Positions 8,092 through 16,954 of a stretch of DNA of 64,000 bases are shown here, in pieces. The notes under the pieces are model-generated. The model searched no databases, had not been told where the DNA came from, and worked only from the letters and a program-made list of their open reading frames with translations. The stretch comes from Brevibacterium yomogidense (lineage in GTDB: Bacteria; Actinomycetota; Actinomycetes; Actinomycetales; Brevibacteriaceae): assembly GCF_016107685.1 (NCBI RefSeq), contig NZ_JABASY010000003.1, positions 186,001 through 250,000 of the forward strand, given 5' to 3'. A program made the position numbers and the translations under genes. Numbering within the stretch: position 1 is the stretch's first letter; every line of letters starts with the position of its first letter.

Positions 8092-9423
8092 TCAGGAGTG
8101 GCGGTGCGGGCGCCGCCGCGACGGGAGCAGCCGGTCTGCCGCGAGCCGGGCGCGGATGATCCCACCCATCATCGCGCTGGGTCCGCCCGACCGTGTCAGC
8201 CCGTCGAGCCGGGCCTTCCGGACGTCGGCCTGATCGGTGGTCTGCGGTGCGGTGGGCCCGCTGCCCCGCTGTGCCAGGTCGATCGCGGCGAAGAGCGCCT
8301 GCTCGTGTGTGTCGAGAGCGCTGTGCCCGTGATCGGGCACCGTCGCGAGCAGCCCCTGCGGAGCACGCCGAGCCGCATCGTGGGCGACCGGTCGCGGTGT
8401 CCGGAGGTCGCGGTCGCCCGACAGCGCGACGACGGGGAAGTCGAAGCTCGACAGTGCCGCCGCCGTGTCGACGGGCTCAGCGCTGAAAGCGGAGTACTGC
8501 TGCGCGAGGTCGCTGAACTCCGCGCCGCCGTCGAACAGGACGGACGGGTCCGTGTCCGCGTAGTCGAGTTCCCGGAACGCGATCTCCGCGACCCTGTCGA
8601 ACTCCATCCAGTAAGGGATGGGCTGGCCCGTATCCGACGCGCCGAGCTTCTGCAGCGCTGCCCACGTCGTCCGCGCCCTGCCCACCGCGAGCTGGTTGAG
8701 GAGGGCGTCCAGGGTGTCGAGGCCCGCGAACTCGTAGACGATCCGGGCAGCGCGGCCCAGATCCCGACGTGAAGCCCCGTCCTGCATGCCCGCCGCGGTC
8801 TCGCGCACCTTCCGCGCCACCCGGCGGTGTGCGTCGTCACCGGTGGTGCCGTCGTGCAGCAGCGCGGTCGACCAGTCTCGGGAATCAGCTTTGCCCGCCG
8901 CGAGCAGAGGGGAATCGAGCACGAGCCCAGCGACACGGGACGGCAGCGTCGCGGCGAAGGCGGTCGCCAGGTAGGAACCGTAGGACGAACCGACGACGAG
9001 CACGCGGTCGATCCCCTCCCGATCGAGGACGGCACGGATGTCGTCGACGACCAGGGAGATGCGCATCGCGGCCAGCGGCAGGTCCTCCCCGGACGCCGTA
9101 CGCCGCGACAGGCCGACTCCGCGGTGCTCGACCATGAGGACGTCGAGGCCCCGCTTCACGGCCTTCTTCCGCAGACCCGCGTATGGCAGTGCGGAGGCGA
9201 GGCCCGGCCCGCCCGGGATGATGAGCACCGGAGGCCCGTCACCGTTCTCCCACTCCTCCGGTGACGTGCGGACGTACGCCAGGGAGAAGGTCGCGCGCCC
9301 GCGCTCATCCGTGACGGGGCGCTGGATCCGCTTCAGACCGGCGACGGATTCGGCGCTCTTCCGGAGGCGGCGCGCCTGCCGCGAGGTGAAGACCGCAGGT
9401 GGAGAGGTGGGCGGGGTGCTCAT
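8092..9423 (-). CDS. Alpha/beta hydrolase, proline iminopeptidase-like (S33)
   Basis: Hydrolase of 443 residues with the S33 hallmarks: oxyanion motif IIPGGPG (68-74), HRGVGLSRR, nucleophile elbow GSSYGSY (Ser147), acid in LSGDRDLRTP and His in DHGHSALD. Members remove N-terminal proline or act on related amides and esters; which applies here is unknown. A cap domain lies between about residues 170 and 320. The ATG overlaps the stop of the metallo-beta-lactamase-fold gene (ATGA), which in turn overlaps ilvE, so it is probably the third gene of an ilvE operon. No signal peptide is visible, so it should be cytosolic. Confidence 0.82.
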   Translation of the reverse strand: MSTPPTSPPAVFTSRQARRLRKSAESVAGLKRIQRPVTDERGRATFSLAYVRTSPEEWENGDGPPVLIIPGGPGLASALPYAGLRKKAVKRGLDVLMVEHRGVGLSRRTASGEDLPLAAMRISLVVDDIRAVLDREGIDRVLVVGSSYGSYLATAFAATLPSRVAGLVLDSPLLAAGKADSRDWSTALLHDGTTGDDAHRRVARKVRETAAGMQDGASRRDLGRAARIVYEFAGLDTLDALLNQLAVGRARTTWAALQKLGASDTGQPIPYWMEFDRVAEIAFRELDYADTDPSVLFDGGAEFSDLAQQYSAFSAEPVDTAAALSSFDFPVVALSGDRDLRTPRPVAHDAARRAPQGLLATVPDHGHSALDTHEQALFAAIDLAQRGSGPTAPQTTDQADVRKARLDGLTRSGGPSAMMGGIIRARLAADRLLPSRRRPHRHS

Positions 9424-10343
9424 ATGCGGTCATCGTATGCGCCGGACACCCACTCCGCATACCGTTCGGCTGATTCGGCGATCGCACGGGCTCCGTCGCT
9501 GCCGGTCCGCTGCCCGAAGCTGCCCTGGATGCGCTCGACGTCCAGGTCCGCGACGCGGGACGCGATCATCCTCACGGCGCGCGCGGACAGCGGCAGGTAG
9601 TTCGGGAACGAGCGCATGAAGGTGACCCAGCCCTGCCGCGCCACCGGCGAGATCGAGTCGCTGCCCAGCAGCACGAGCCCACCGTCGACCGGTGATCGCC
9701 ACAGCCCGACCGAGCTGCCCGGGAAGTGGCCGCCCACCTGTCGTACGCGGATGCCGGGAACCGGTTCAGCCTCACCGTCGTAGAGCCTGATCGCCGGCCC
9801 CCACCGCTGCACCCAGTCCGCGTCGATGCGGGAGACGAAGACCGGCGCGTCGTCGAACGCGCGACTCCACTCCAGCTGGAGGCCGTACATGTGCGGGTGG
9901 CTCGCAACGATCGCCGCCACTCCCCCGCGTGCCGCGACGGCCTCGACAGCGGCGTCGTCGATGAACGGCGGGACGTCGAAGAGCAGTCCCCCGCGCCGGC
10001 TCGTCGCGTCCGCGCGGGAGTCGCCACTGTCCGCCTCCGAGGCTCCGGCCCCCGTGCCCGAGGCCGTGGTCACCGCGCCCGGGGCCGTCGCCAGATAGCA
10101 GGTCTGCCCGATGCCCGTGCGCGGTTCGGTGCGGAGCGCATGAAGCCCCGGTTCGACCTCGGCGATCGCGAGGGACCGCCCGGAGGCGGAGAGCGCACGT
10201 ACCGTGGTCCACTCCTGCCCACCGGTGGGGACGAACTGTCGCTCGTCCTCGCAGACCGGGCAGACCTCCGGAAGCGGTTCTGCGGCCTCGACACCGCACG
10301 TGGCGCACAGTGGCGTGTCCGACTCTCCGCGGCCCGTGGTCAC
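9420..10343 (-). CDS. Metallo-beta-lactamase-fold protein with an N-terminal zinc ribbon
   Basis: Protein of 307 residues. Residues 13-31 hold two CxxC pairs (C13, C16, C28, C31: CATCG ... CPVCEDERQF), a rubredoxin-like zinc ribbon. The rest resembles an MBL hydrolase: LLFDVPPFID, SHPHMYG, VGGHFPGSS and GLVLLGSDSIS. The canonical HxHxDH is reduced to HPHMYG, so the second metal-site Asp-His is missing and full di-metal activity is doubtful. The GTG start overlaps the ilvE stop (GTGA) and the end overlaps the hydrolase start, giving tight translational coupling. An alternative is a non-catalytic or single-metal member; the function is unassigned. Confidence 0.75.
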   Translation of the reverse strand: MTTGRGESDTPLCATCGVEAAEPLPEVCPVCEDERQFVPTGGQEWTTVRALSASGRSLAIAEVEPGLHALRTEPRTGIGQTCYLATAPGAVTTASGTGAGASEADSGDSRADATSRRGGLLFDVPPFIDDAAVEAVAARGGVAAIVASHPHMYGLQLEWSRAFDDAPVFVSRIDADWVQRWGPAIRLYDGEAEPVPGIRVRQVGGHFPGSSVGLWRSPVDGGLVLLGSDSISPVARQGWVTFMRSFPNYLPLSARAVRMIASRVADLDVERIQGSFGQRTGSDGARAIAESAERYAEWVSGAYDDRI

Positions 10344-11431
10344 GCCAGCTGCACCATCCAGCCCTCTGGTGCCTCCGCACGGCCGTACTGGATGTCGAGC
10401 AGCGTCTTCCGCATCGCCATCGTCGTCTCCCCCGGCTCATCGCCGTGATCGACGCTCCAGTCGTCGGACACGAGCTTCCCGATAGGGGTGACCGCGGCGG
10501 CGGTGCCGCAGGCGAACGCCTCGACGATCGTGCCGTCCGCCGCACCCTCACGCCATTCGTCGACCGTGATGGGACGCTCCTCCGGGGTGAGGCCCAGGCG
10601 CGGCGCGAGATCGAGGATCGACCGGCGCGTCACACCGTCGAGGATCGTCTCCGACACCGGCGGTGTGAGGAGCCTCCCGTCCGACGTGACGAGCATGACG
10701 TTCATGCCGCCCAGCTCCTCCAGGTGCGTGCCGTCGACGGCGTCGGTGAAGAGCACCTGCTGGCAGCCCTTCGACGCGGCTTCGATCATCGCCTCCGTCG
10801 AGGCGGCGTAGTTGCCGCCGCACTTCGCGAAGCCCGTGCCGCCCTTGCCGGCGCGCTTGAGGTTCTGCGACAGCCAGATGCTCACCGGCTTGATGCCGCC
10901 GGAGAAGTACGCGGCGGCCGGGGACGCGATGACGTAGTAGTCCGCCTGCTGGGAGGGACGCAGCCCCAGGAAGCGCTCTGCGGAGATCATGAAGGGCCGC
11001 AGGTAGAGGCTCACCTCGTCCGTGTCGTCCTTGGGTGTCGGCACCCACGCCACGTCCTGCTGCACCAGCCCGCGCAGGGACTCGAGGAAGTCGCCGTCAT
11101 CCATCGTCGGCAGCGCGAGCCGCGCCGCGGACTTGTTCATCCGGTCCGCGTTGCGGTCGGGACGGAAGGTCCACACCGATCCGTCCGCGTGCCGGTAGGC
11201 CTTCATCCCCTCGAAGACCTCCTGCGCGTAGTGGAGGACGGCGGCCGCCGGATCGAGCGACAGCGGGCCGTAGGGAATCACCTCGTGCCCGTGCCATCCC
11301 TGCTCGACGGTGAACCGGATGTGGGCCATGTGGTCCGTGAACTGCGTCCCGAACACGGGGGCACCCAGAATCGCGTCGCGCACGTTATCGCTCTGCGGCT
11401 GCGGATTCTTCTGGAGTGCGAACGTCGTCAT
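10340..11431 (-). CDS. ilvE: Branched-chain amino acid aminotransferase
   Basis: PLP enzyme (class IV fold) of 363 residues that interconverts Leu, Ile and Val with their 2-oxoacids using glutamate/2-oxoglutarate, the last step of their synthesis. The PLP lysine is Lys203 in GTGFAKCGGNYAAS. Other family blocks are present: LHYAQEVFEGMKAYR (66-80), FRPDRNADRMN and LYLRPFMIS. The length is normal for the actinobacterial/eukaryotic-type BCAT subgroup. ATG start at 11431. It leads an apparent operon with an MBL-fold protein and an S33 hydrolase through 4-base overlaps. leuB lies upstream on the same strand but is separated by a strong terminator. Confidence 0.95.
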   Translation of the reverse strand: MTTFALQKNPQPQSDNVRDAILGAPVFGTQFTDHMAHIRFTVEQGWHGHEVIPYGPLSLDPAAAVLHYAQEVFEGMKAYRHADGSVWTFRPDRNADRMNKSAARLALPTMDDGDFLESLRGLVQQDVAWVPTPKDDTDEVSLYLRPFMISAERFLGLRPSQQADYYVIASPAAAYFSGGIKPVSIWLSQNLKRAGKGGTGFAKCGGNYAASTEAMIEAASKGCQQVLFTDAVDGTHLEELGGMNVMLVTSDGRLLTPPVSETILDGVTRRSILDLAPRLGLTPEERPITVDEWREGAADGTIVEAFACGTAAAVTPIGKLVSDDWSVDHGDEPGETTMAMRKTLLDIQYGRAEAPEGWMVQLA

Positions 11432-11580
11432 TGCGTCCTTCTCTCTTGTGAGCTGTCGGTTGTGTCTGCGGTCACTCTAACGCAGGGACGCCGAACGCCC
11501 CCACCCGGTGGAGCGTTCGCACTGCGGCGTGCTGCGGGAGGGGGTCGGGCGTCTCGCGAGCTATGGGCCGCGAGTGCCGA

Positions 11581-11618
11581 GTCGGCCGGGCAGCGCTGAG
11601 TCGAGCAGCCCGGCCGAC
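11581..11618 (-). terminator. Terminator of leuB
   Basis: GTCGGCCGGGC (11581-11591) pairs perfectly with GCCCGGCCGAC (11608-11618) around a 16-base loop. The 11-base GC stem begins 8 bases past the leuB stop. There is no clear U tract, as is common in high-GC actinobacteria. Confidence 0.7.
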
Positions 11619-11625
11619 CGGAGCG

Positions 11626-12666
11626 TCAGCTGAGGCGGGACGCGATCGCGTCCCCCACCTCGGCGGTGGTGCGGGGTGCGTCGCCGCGAGCGGCGAGGTC
11701 GGCCTCGGCGGCGGTCTGGATCGACCGGGCGACCGCGTCGAGTCCCAGGTGCTCGGCCATGAGAGCGGCGGACAGGATGCTCGCCGTGGGGTCCGCCTTG
11801 CCCTGCCCCGCGATGTCCGGAGCGGAACCGTGAATGGGCTCGAAGAGGCTGGGCGCCGTGCCCTCGACGTTGATGTTGCCGCTGGCGGCCAGACCGATCC
11901 CGCCGGTCACGACCGCGGCGAGATCCGTCACGAGGTCGCCGAACAGGTTGTCCGTGACGATCACGTCGTACTGCTCCGGGTTCGCGACCATGTAGATCAT
12001 CGCCGCGTCCGTGTGCTGGTAGGTCACCTCGACGTCCGGGTACTCCGCGCCCACCGATTCGACGGCGCGGCGCCACAGGTGGCCCGCGTGGACCATGACG
12101 TTCGTCTTGTGGAGGTACGCGAGCTTCTTCTTGCGCGCACTTGCGCGCTCGAAGGCGTAGCGGACCGTGCGCTCGACGCCGTAGCGGGTGTTGACGGAGA
12201 CCTCGGTGGCGAGTTCGTGGGGTGTGCCCTCACGCAGGGTGCCGCCCTGACCGGTGTAGGAGCCCTCCGTGCCCTCGCGGACGACGAGGAAGTCGATCTC
12301 ACCCGGGTTCGCCAGCGGGGACGTGATGCCGGGGTACAGCTTCGACGGACGCAGGTTCACGCCGTGCTCCAGCCCGAACCGCAGCTTGAGGATGATGCCG
12401 CGCTCCAGGACACCCGACGGGACCGACGGATCGCCGCACGCACCGAAGAAGATGGCGTCGAAAGCGCGGAGGCGCTCGAGCTCGTCGTCCGTGAGGGTCT
12501 CTCCCGTCTCATGCCACCGGCGTGCACTCGCCTCGAACTGCTCCGTGTCGAGGGTGGCGTCCGTGCCGGTCACCTCGATCGCGCGGGAGAGGACCTTGAG
12601 GCCTTCGGGGACGACTTCCGTGCCGATGCCGTCACCGGGCATCACTGCGATCTTGAACGTTGTCAT
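11626..12666 (-). CDS. leuB: 3-isopropylmalate dehydrogenase
   Basis: NAD-dependent oxidative decarboxylase of leucine synthesis (3-isopropylmalate to 2-oxoisocaproate), 346 residues. It has the nucleotide/metal features of the isocitrate/isopropylmalate dehydrogenase family: [14 protein letters not shown] at the N-terminus, [19 protein letters not shown] (substrate-binding arginines), [21 protein letters not shown], and the metal-site motif [14 protein letters not shown], followed by [18 protein letters not shown]. Tartrate dehydrogenases look similar, but the loops fit LeuB. ATG start at 12666. It is a single gene with its own terminator, divergent from a CitE-like gene. Confidence 0.93.
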   Translation of the reverse strand: MTTFKIAVMPGDGIGTEVVPEGLKVLSRAIEVTGTDATLDTEQFEASARRWHETGETLTDDELERLRAFDAIFFGACGDPSVPSGVLERGIILKLRFGLEHGVNLRPSKLYPGITSPLANPGEIDFLVVREGTEGSYTGQGGTLREGTPHELATEVSVNTRYGVERTVRYAFERASARKKKLAYLHKTNVMVHAGHLWRRAVESVGAEYPDVEVTYQHTDAAMIYMVANPEQYDVIVTDNLFGDLVTDLAAVVTGGIGLAASGNINVEGTAPSLFEPIHGSAPDIAGQGKADPTASILSAALMAEHLGLDAVARSIQTAAEADLAARGDAPRTTAEVGDAIASRLS

Positions 12667-12818
12667 GGTCGTGAGGATAGCGCGGGGGTCTCACCATGCG
12701 GGTGTGCATCTTGGCTCGCGAGATGGGGTGACGGCGCGGGTCGCGAGGCGCGGCGGCTGTATGAAAGGGGGTGACGGGGGCGCGTCGGCTGGCGGCCGCG
12801 ACGAGCTCCGATCCTACT

Positions 12819-12837
12819 TTTGTGAGCCGCACACAAA
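12819..12837. promoter_or_regulatory. Dyad in the leuB/citE-like divergent promoter region
   Basis: TTTGTG (12819-12824) and CACAAA (12832-12837) form an inverted repeat with a 7-base spacer, 42 bases before the CitE-like start and about 150 bases before leuB. A regulator site is possible; no cognate protein can be named. Confidence 0.3.
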
Positions 12838-12878
12838 GCCCGATGGCCACACTGCGTTTCCGCAATAGACTCGGACGC

Positions 12879-13757
12879 ATGTCGACACCTCCCATTCGGA
12901 ATGCCCGTGCCGCGTCCCTTCCCGCCAAGCTGTCCCGCACCTGGCTGCTCGTCAACGCCGCCAAACCGCAGCTCTTCGAACCCGGGCAGCGGTCGGAGGC
13001 GGACTCCGTCATCTTCGACATGGAGGCCGCGGTCCCCGATGACGGGAAGGACGAGGCGCGCGCGAACGTGGTCGAAGCGCTGTCAGAGCGAGATTCGACC
13101 ACCGGCGAACCGAACATGACCGCCTGGGTGAGGATCAACGGCATCAAGACGCCCTACTGGGAGGACGACCTCGCGGCACTCAACGGCCTCGCGGGTCTGC
13201 GCGGCGTCATGCTGCCCAACACGGAGGCTCCCTCGCAGGTCACGTGGACCGCCATGAAGGCAGGGGCCGGCGTCCCCGTGCTGGCCCTCATCGAGACCGC
13301 GAACGGAGTGGAGAACGCCACTGACATCGCGAACGCGCCCGGCACCTTCCGCCTGGCGCTCGGGACGAACGACCTCCGCAAGGACACCGGCATGTCCGAC
13401 GACCCGCTGGCCCTCGCCTACGTGCGCTCGCGCCTCGTCATCGCCTCCCGCGTAGGCGGGCTGCCCGGCGCGATCGACGGGCCGTCCGCACCCGGCGCCT
13501 CCGAAGAGCGCGTGCGTGAGGACTGCGAGTGGACGATCAAGATGGGCATGGCCGGAAAGCTCACACTCACCACCTCGATGGCACCGATCATCAACGACGC
13601 GCTCGCACCGTCCGAGGACGAGCAGCGCTGGGCCCGCGAACTCCTCAAGGACGCCGAACACGGAGCGGACATCACGGACGGCTCCTACCTGCCGCGCCTA
13701 GCGAGGGCGAAGAAGATCGTCGAGCTCGCGTCGTCGTACGGCCTCTGGAACGCCTGA
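12879..13757 (+). CDS. HpcH/HpaI aldolase or citrate lyase beta-subunit family protein
   Basis: TIM-barrel C-C lyase family protein of 292 residues. It shows the CitE-like pattern: RTWLLVNAAKPQLF, SVIFDMEAAVPDDGKDEAR (metal and phosphate region), VRINGIKTPYWEDDL, GVMLPNTEAPSQV, LALIETANGVEN (metal-binding Glu) and LALGTNDLRKDTGM. Stand-alone CitE-like proteins act on acyl-CoAs such as malyl- or citramalyl-CoA, or as thioesterases; which applies is unknown, and no citrate lyase alpha or gamma subunit is nearby. The ATG at 12879 gives the usual length. It is divergent from leuB and converges on the hydratase remnant. Confidence 0.82.
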   Translation: MSTPPIRNARAASLPAKLSRTWLLVNAAKPQLFEPGQRSEADSVIFDMEAAVPDDGKDEARANVVEALSERDSTTGEPNMTAWVRINGIKTPYWEDDLAALNGLAGLRGVMLPNTEAPSQVTWTAMKAGAGVPVLALIETANGVENATDIANAPGTFRLALGTNDLRKDTGMSDDPLALAYVRSRLVIASRVGGLPGAIDGPSAPGASEERVREDCEWTIKMGMAGKLTLTTSMAPIINDALAPSEDEQRWARELLKDAEHGADITDGSYLPRLARAKKIVELASSYGLWNA

Positions 13758-13879
13758 GCCGCGAAGGGGCGCGGCCGGGTGGTCGCGACCTCCTCGTCAC
13801 GACAGTCTCGTCACAGCCCTCTCGACACAGCTCTCTCGTCACGGTTTGGAGAGACCGACCGTGCCCTGGCGCGGGGCCG

Positions 13880-14661
13880 TCACTCCGAGAACGCGCAGGA
13901 CACGACACCGAGGCCGTCGAAGGCCGCGTGGAGCGCATCGCCCGGCTGGACCGGGATCGGTTCACTGCATGTGCCGGTGGTGACGAAACTGCCGGATTCG
14001 ACGGTGATCCCCAACGCCGACAGCTCGTTCACGAACCACGTGAGTGCGGACCACGGGTCACCCAGGACGTTCGCCCCCACGCCGTCGACGGTCCGCTCCC
14101 CCGAGGTGGCCGTGACCGTCGCAGACATCGACACATCCGCCAGGCGTCGATCCCTCCACCCGTCATGGGCGGTGGGCCCCAGCACGAAATCGTGTCCGCA
14201 CGCGTTGTCCGCGATGAGCTGGTGGGCCCCGACCGCCGTCACGTCGAGGAACCGGGTGCTGGGCAGTTCGATGCCCAGCCGGAGCGAGCTGACGGCTTCG
14301 ACCACCTCACGCTCGGAATAGGGTGCGGTCCGGGGAGTCAGGGTCTCGCCCATCACGAACACGAACTCCGGCTCCGCCAAGCACATCCTGTTCCCTGTGA
14401 GCGGGACGGTGGCGTCGTCGTCATAGACCCGATCGGCCAGCACCCGGCCGGCCACGGGACCGTCGACATTGATGTGCCGCTGGCCCGCAGCACTGGTCGC
14501 CGCGATCTTCCACCCCACCGTGGGCGCCCCGTGAGATCAGCGAGGCAGCGCTGAGCCTCGTATGCCTCTGCCTGATTCGCAGGTGCGAAGTCCTCAGGGA
14601 GAGGCGGCACCGGATCGTCGTCGACCGCGGCCCGGAAGAGGACGTCAGCGCTGCGGGCCAT
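13880..14661 (-). pseudogene. 2-keto-4-pentenoate hydratase / FAH-family protein, frameshifted
   Basis: The family fits over 260 residues, the normal length, but in two frames. The N-terminus MARSADVLFRAAVDDDPVPP... ADLTG is in the frame of the upstream oxidoreductase; the rest, from VGWKIAATSAAGQ to the TGA at 13880, is one frame over. The break lies at the G4 run (C4 at 14527-14530 on the plus strand). One extra G would restore LTGAPTVGWK. The later part has family motifs GWKIAATS, CLAEPEFVFVMG, ALRLGIELP-type residues (LRLGIELPSTRF) and DPWSALTWFVNELS. Intact members hydrate 2-oxopent-4-enoates in aromatic meta-cleavage pathways. The shift may be a real inactivation or a sequencing error. 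Confidence 0.72.
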
Positions 14662-15672
14662 GTCCGCCGACCTGCCGTTCGGCCCCACCTGCAGCACCGT
14701 CTTCGGAAGGCGCCCCTCAGCCAAGCGTCGATGCACGTCCACCACGTCCTCCAGGCGTGCGGTCGCGGGAGCCTGCACGTCCAGTTCCCCGTCCGCGATC
14801 ATCGCGGACACGTATTCGAGTGCCACATGATCGGGTTCGACGATCATGTTCGTGCCCCGGATGCCTGCCGCTGCCGCTGCTTCTTTCAGCCCCTGCTGCT
14901 GGCCCGAGGGCACACCGACGACGGTGCCGCCGCGACGGACCAGGGGCACGGCCCGCAGAGCGAAATCTCCCCCGATGAGGTCGACGACGACATCGACGTC
15001 CCGGACAGGACCGCCGGACAGATGAGGATCATCGAATTCCTGGGTGGCATAGTCGATCCCACGATCTGTGCCCCGGCCGATCCCACGATCTGTGCCGAAG
15101 CGCTCCAGTCGACGCAGCTTGTCACCGGTCGCGTGGCCGATCACAGTCGCGCCCAGCTTCTTCGCCATCTGGACGACGAGGGATCCCACCATCCCTCCAG
15201 CGCCCAGCACCAGAACGGTCTGCCCGGCCCGTACCTGTGCGACGTCGTGGACGATCTGATAGGCCGTCGTCGCGGGCAGCGGGATCGATGCAGCGGTCGC
15301 CATGTCGAGCGCCTCCGGGATCCGGACCAGGTGGCGAGAGAGTGCCGTGACGTATTCCGCGTAGCCCGCTGCGGAGTATGGGAAGCGCGGCATCCCGTAG
15401 ACGCGGTCGCCCACCGCGAAACGGCTCACCCCGTTGCCCAGCGCCGTCACGGTCCCTGCCACGTCCCATCCGACCGTCCAGGGGAAACCACCCATGAACG
15501 GTGCGACAGATGCGCCCTCACGCGTCTTCCCGTCGACGGGATTCACCCCGACGCAGCTGACGCGCACCTGCACTTCCGTGGGAATCGGCTGCGGTACCGG
15601 CACATCAGTGACCAGGCGCAGCACCTCGGGCCCTCCGAACTCGTCCTGGACCACCGCGCGCATCGACGCCAT
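14353..15672 (-). CDS. NADPH:quinone oxidoreductase-like MDR protein with run-on C-terminus
   Basis: Zinc-free medium-chain dehydrogenase/reductase. Residues 1-333 show the GroES-like start MRAVVQDEFGGPEVLRL, PVDGKTREG, GWDVAGTV, VGDRVYGMP and the NADP-binding motif VLGAGGMVGSLVVQMAKKLGA, ending GRLPKTVLQVG, where such proteins usually stop. Here no stop occurs: the frame continues through 47 residues of a 2-keto-4-pentenoate hydratase N-terminus and then about 55 out-of-frame residues to 14353. GGAGGAG lies 5 bases before the ATG at 15672. The internal repeat RFGTDRGIGRGTDRGIDY reflects a short duplication. Without the frameshift, oxidoreductase and hydratase would be one protein of about 597 residues. 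Confidence 0.75.
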   Translation of the reverse strand: MASMRAVVQDEFGGPEVLRLVTDVPVPQPIPTEVQVRVSCVGVNPVDGKTREGASVAPFMGGFPWTVGWDVAGTVTALGNGVSRFAVGDRVYGMPRFPYSAAGYAEYVTALSRHLVRIPEALDMATAASIPLPATTAYQIVHDVAQVRAGQTVLVLGAGGMVGSLVVQMAKKLGATVIGHATGDKLRRLERFGTDRGIGRGTDRGIDYATQEFDDPHLSGGPVRDVDVVVDLIGGDFALRAVPLVRRGGTVVGVPSGQQQGLKEAAAAAGIRGTNMIVEPDHVALEYVSAMIADGELDVQAPATARLEDVVDVHRRLAEGRLPKTVLQVGPNGRSADMARSADVLFRAAVDDDPVPPLPEDFAPANQAEAYEAQRCLADLTGRPRWGGRSRRPVLRASGTSMSTVPWPAGCWPIGSMTTTPPSRSQGTGCAWRSRSSCS

Positions 15673-15739
15673 CTCCACTCCTCCGTCGTCTCTGACCGCC
15701 CGGGGTATATGCCGCTCAGTCCCGGCTTCCTCGATCCCA

Positions 15740-16789
15740 TCACATCCGCAGCGGCGGTCCGGACACCGTCCCCACAGACAAGCGCGCTCTCTCCGTGTAT
15801 GCACGTTCGAGGCGCGTCAGCCGCTCCGCCATGTCTGACGATTTCGTGATGCGGAGGTACTCCCACCCGGCTTCGCGGAAGAGGTCCTCCCGGCGGATAT
15901 CCGCGTCCCACTGCCAGTCGTCCACTCTGTGGTGGTCTCCCTCGTATTCGATCGCGATGCTCAGATCCGGGTACGACAGATCTGGATGGAACGTCCGCCC
16001 CTCGAGTGTGACGGGGTGGGCGACCACTGGTTCCGGCAGCCCCGCAGCCATGATCTGCAGACGCAGGGCCGTCTCACGCGGTGAGCGCACGCCCAGGCGC
16101 ACACGAGGAATCGCTCGCAACAATCTCGCCTTCCCACGAAAACGCTTCCATGACCTGGCGTGCTGGATGAGATCAAGCGGAGTGACTTCGGGCGGCCCGT
16201 GCCAATACCCGCACATTCCCTCGAGCAGTGCGAGCAGATCGTCTTCGGCCATGAGGCTACTCACCTGGCGCAGCGTCTCGTCACGTGCCGCGACGGCCAC
16301 TCCGCTCACGTCATCGGCGGCGAGTCCTCTCTGGCGATGCCCCACGAACTCGGGCCTGCGCACGATCTCCGTCGTCACATGGACGCGGCGGTCGTGCTCC
16401 AGGCGGAGAGGCAGTGCCCACCCGTACATCCTCGCGGCGGACTGGTGGGACACGACAGCGTCCGGCCGGCTCATCTGCAGGGCAGCCGCCACCATCCGCG
16501 TCTCCTTCCAGCGGTCGTCCGCCCAGACCGGAACCTCAACCGTCTGGACCCTGGTGGGGTGCTCCCTCACCCCTCGGATCACCCGCTTCAGCCCGCCTGC
16601 CGTCGACAGGTGGAAAGGGGTGAGGGAGAGTTCATCGAGGTTCGACGCATGGATGAGCAGCGGCAGTGCGACCCGTCTGTGCGTTGTCGAGTGGCCCGTC
16701 TTCGAGTAGTTCGTCCTCGAGTAGTCCGTGCGCGTCTGGTCTGTCCTCGTGTGGCCCGTTCCCGTGTGAGCCGTCGTCGTGTGATCCAT
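15740..16789 (-). CDS. DUF559-like endonuclease-fold protein with N-terminal pentapeptide repeats
   Basis: Protein of up to 349 residues. The C-terminal 110 residues resemble the DUF559/Vsr-like nuclease fold common in actinobacteria: HPVTLEGRTFHPDLSYPD, SIAIEYEGDHH and REDLFREAGWEYLRIT, giving a D...E-x-D arrangement of a PD-(D/E)XK site. The middle region (about 60-230) matches the regulator-like domain that usually precedes it. The first 37 residues are seven degenerate 5-residue repeats (x-H/Y/Q-S/T-x-T). No clear ribosome site precedes ATG 16789, so the true start is uncertain and could lie after the repeats. Function is unknown; proteins of this class have been linked to DNA repair and to toxin-antitoxin-like systems. 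Confidence 0.62.
   Translation of the reverse strand: MDHTTTAHTGTGHTRTDQTRTDYSRTNYSKTGHSTTHRRVALPLLIHASNLDELSLTPFHLSTAGGLKRVIRGVREHPTRVQTVEVPVWADDRWKETRMVAAALQMSRPDAVVSHQSAARMYGWALPLRLEHDRRVHVTTEIVRRPEFVGHRQRGLAADDVSGVAVAARDETLRQVSSLMAEDDLLALLEGMCGYWHGPPEVTPLDLIQHARSWKRFRGKARLLRAIPRVRLGVRSPRETALRLQIMAAGLPEPVVAHPVTLEGRTFHPDLSYPDLSIAIEYEGDHHRVDDWQWDADIRREDLFREAGWEYLRITKSSDMAERLTRLERAYTERARLSVGTVSGPPLRM
16679..16783 (-). repeat. Seven tandem 15-bp units in the 5' end of the DUF559-like gene
   Basis: Seven imperfect 15-base units in phase with the reading frame encode HTTTA-HTGTG-HTRTD-QTRTD, then YSRTN-YSKTG-HSTTH. The DNA units vary around CTCGTGTGGTCCGTC on the plus strand. In-frame arrays of this kind expand and contract by slippage. 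Confidence 0.75.
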
Positions 16790-16954
16790 GCAGGGAGACT
16801 AGGGCTCGCCGCACCGCATCACGCCGTGGTTGCCGCCACTGTGGATACGGCGCTGCCCTTCCACAGGTGTGAGCACGCGCCAATGCCGACTCAACCCCCA
16901 ACAGGTGAGCGCGCAGGCTCGCCGCGAATATACTCCCGACGGGCGGCCTCCCGA

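Noticed and set aside
12771-12878. A longer N-terminus for the CitE-like protein
   Set aside because: The extra 36 residues overlap the divergent promoter region and do not resemble the family.
14520-14540. Programmed ribosomal frameshifting at the oxidoreductase-hydratase junction
   Set aside because: No slippery heptamer or downstream stimulator is evident; a simple G-run contraction explains it better, so it is listed as a pseudogene.
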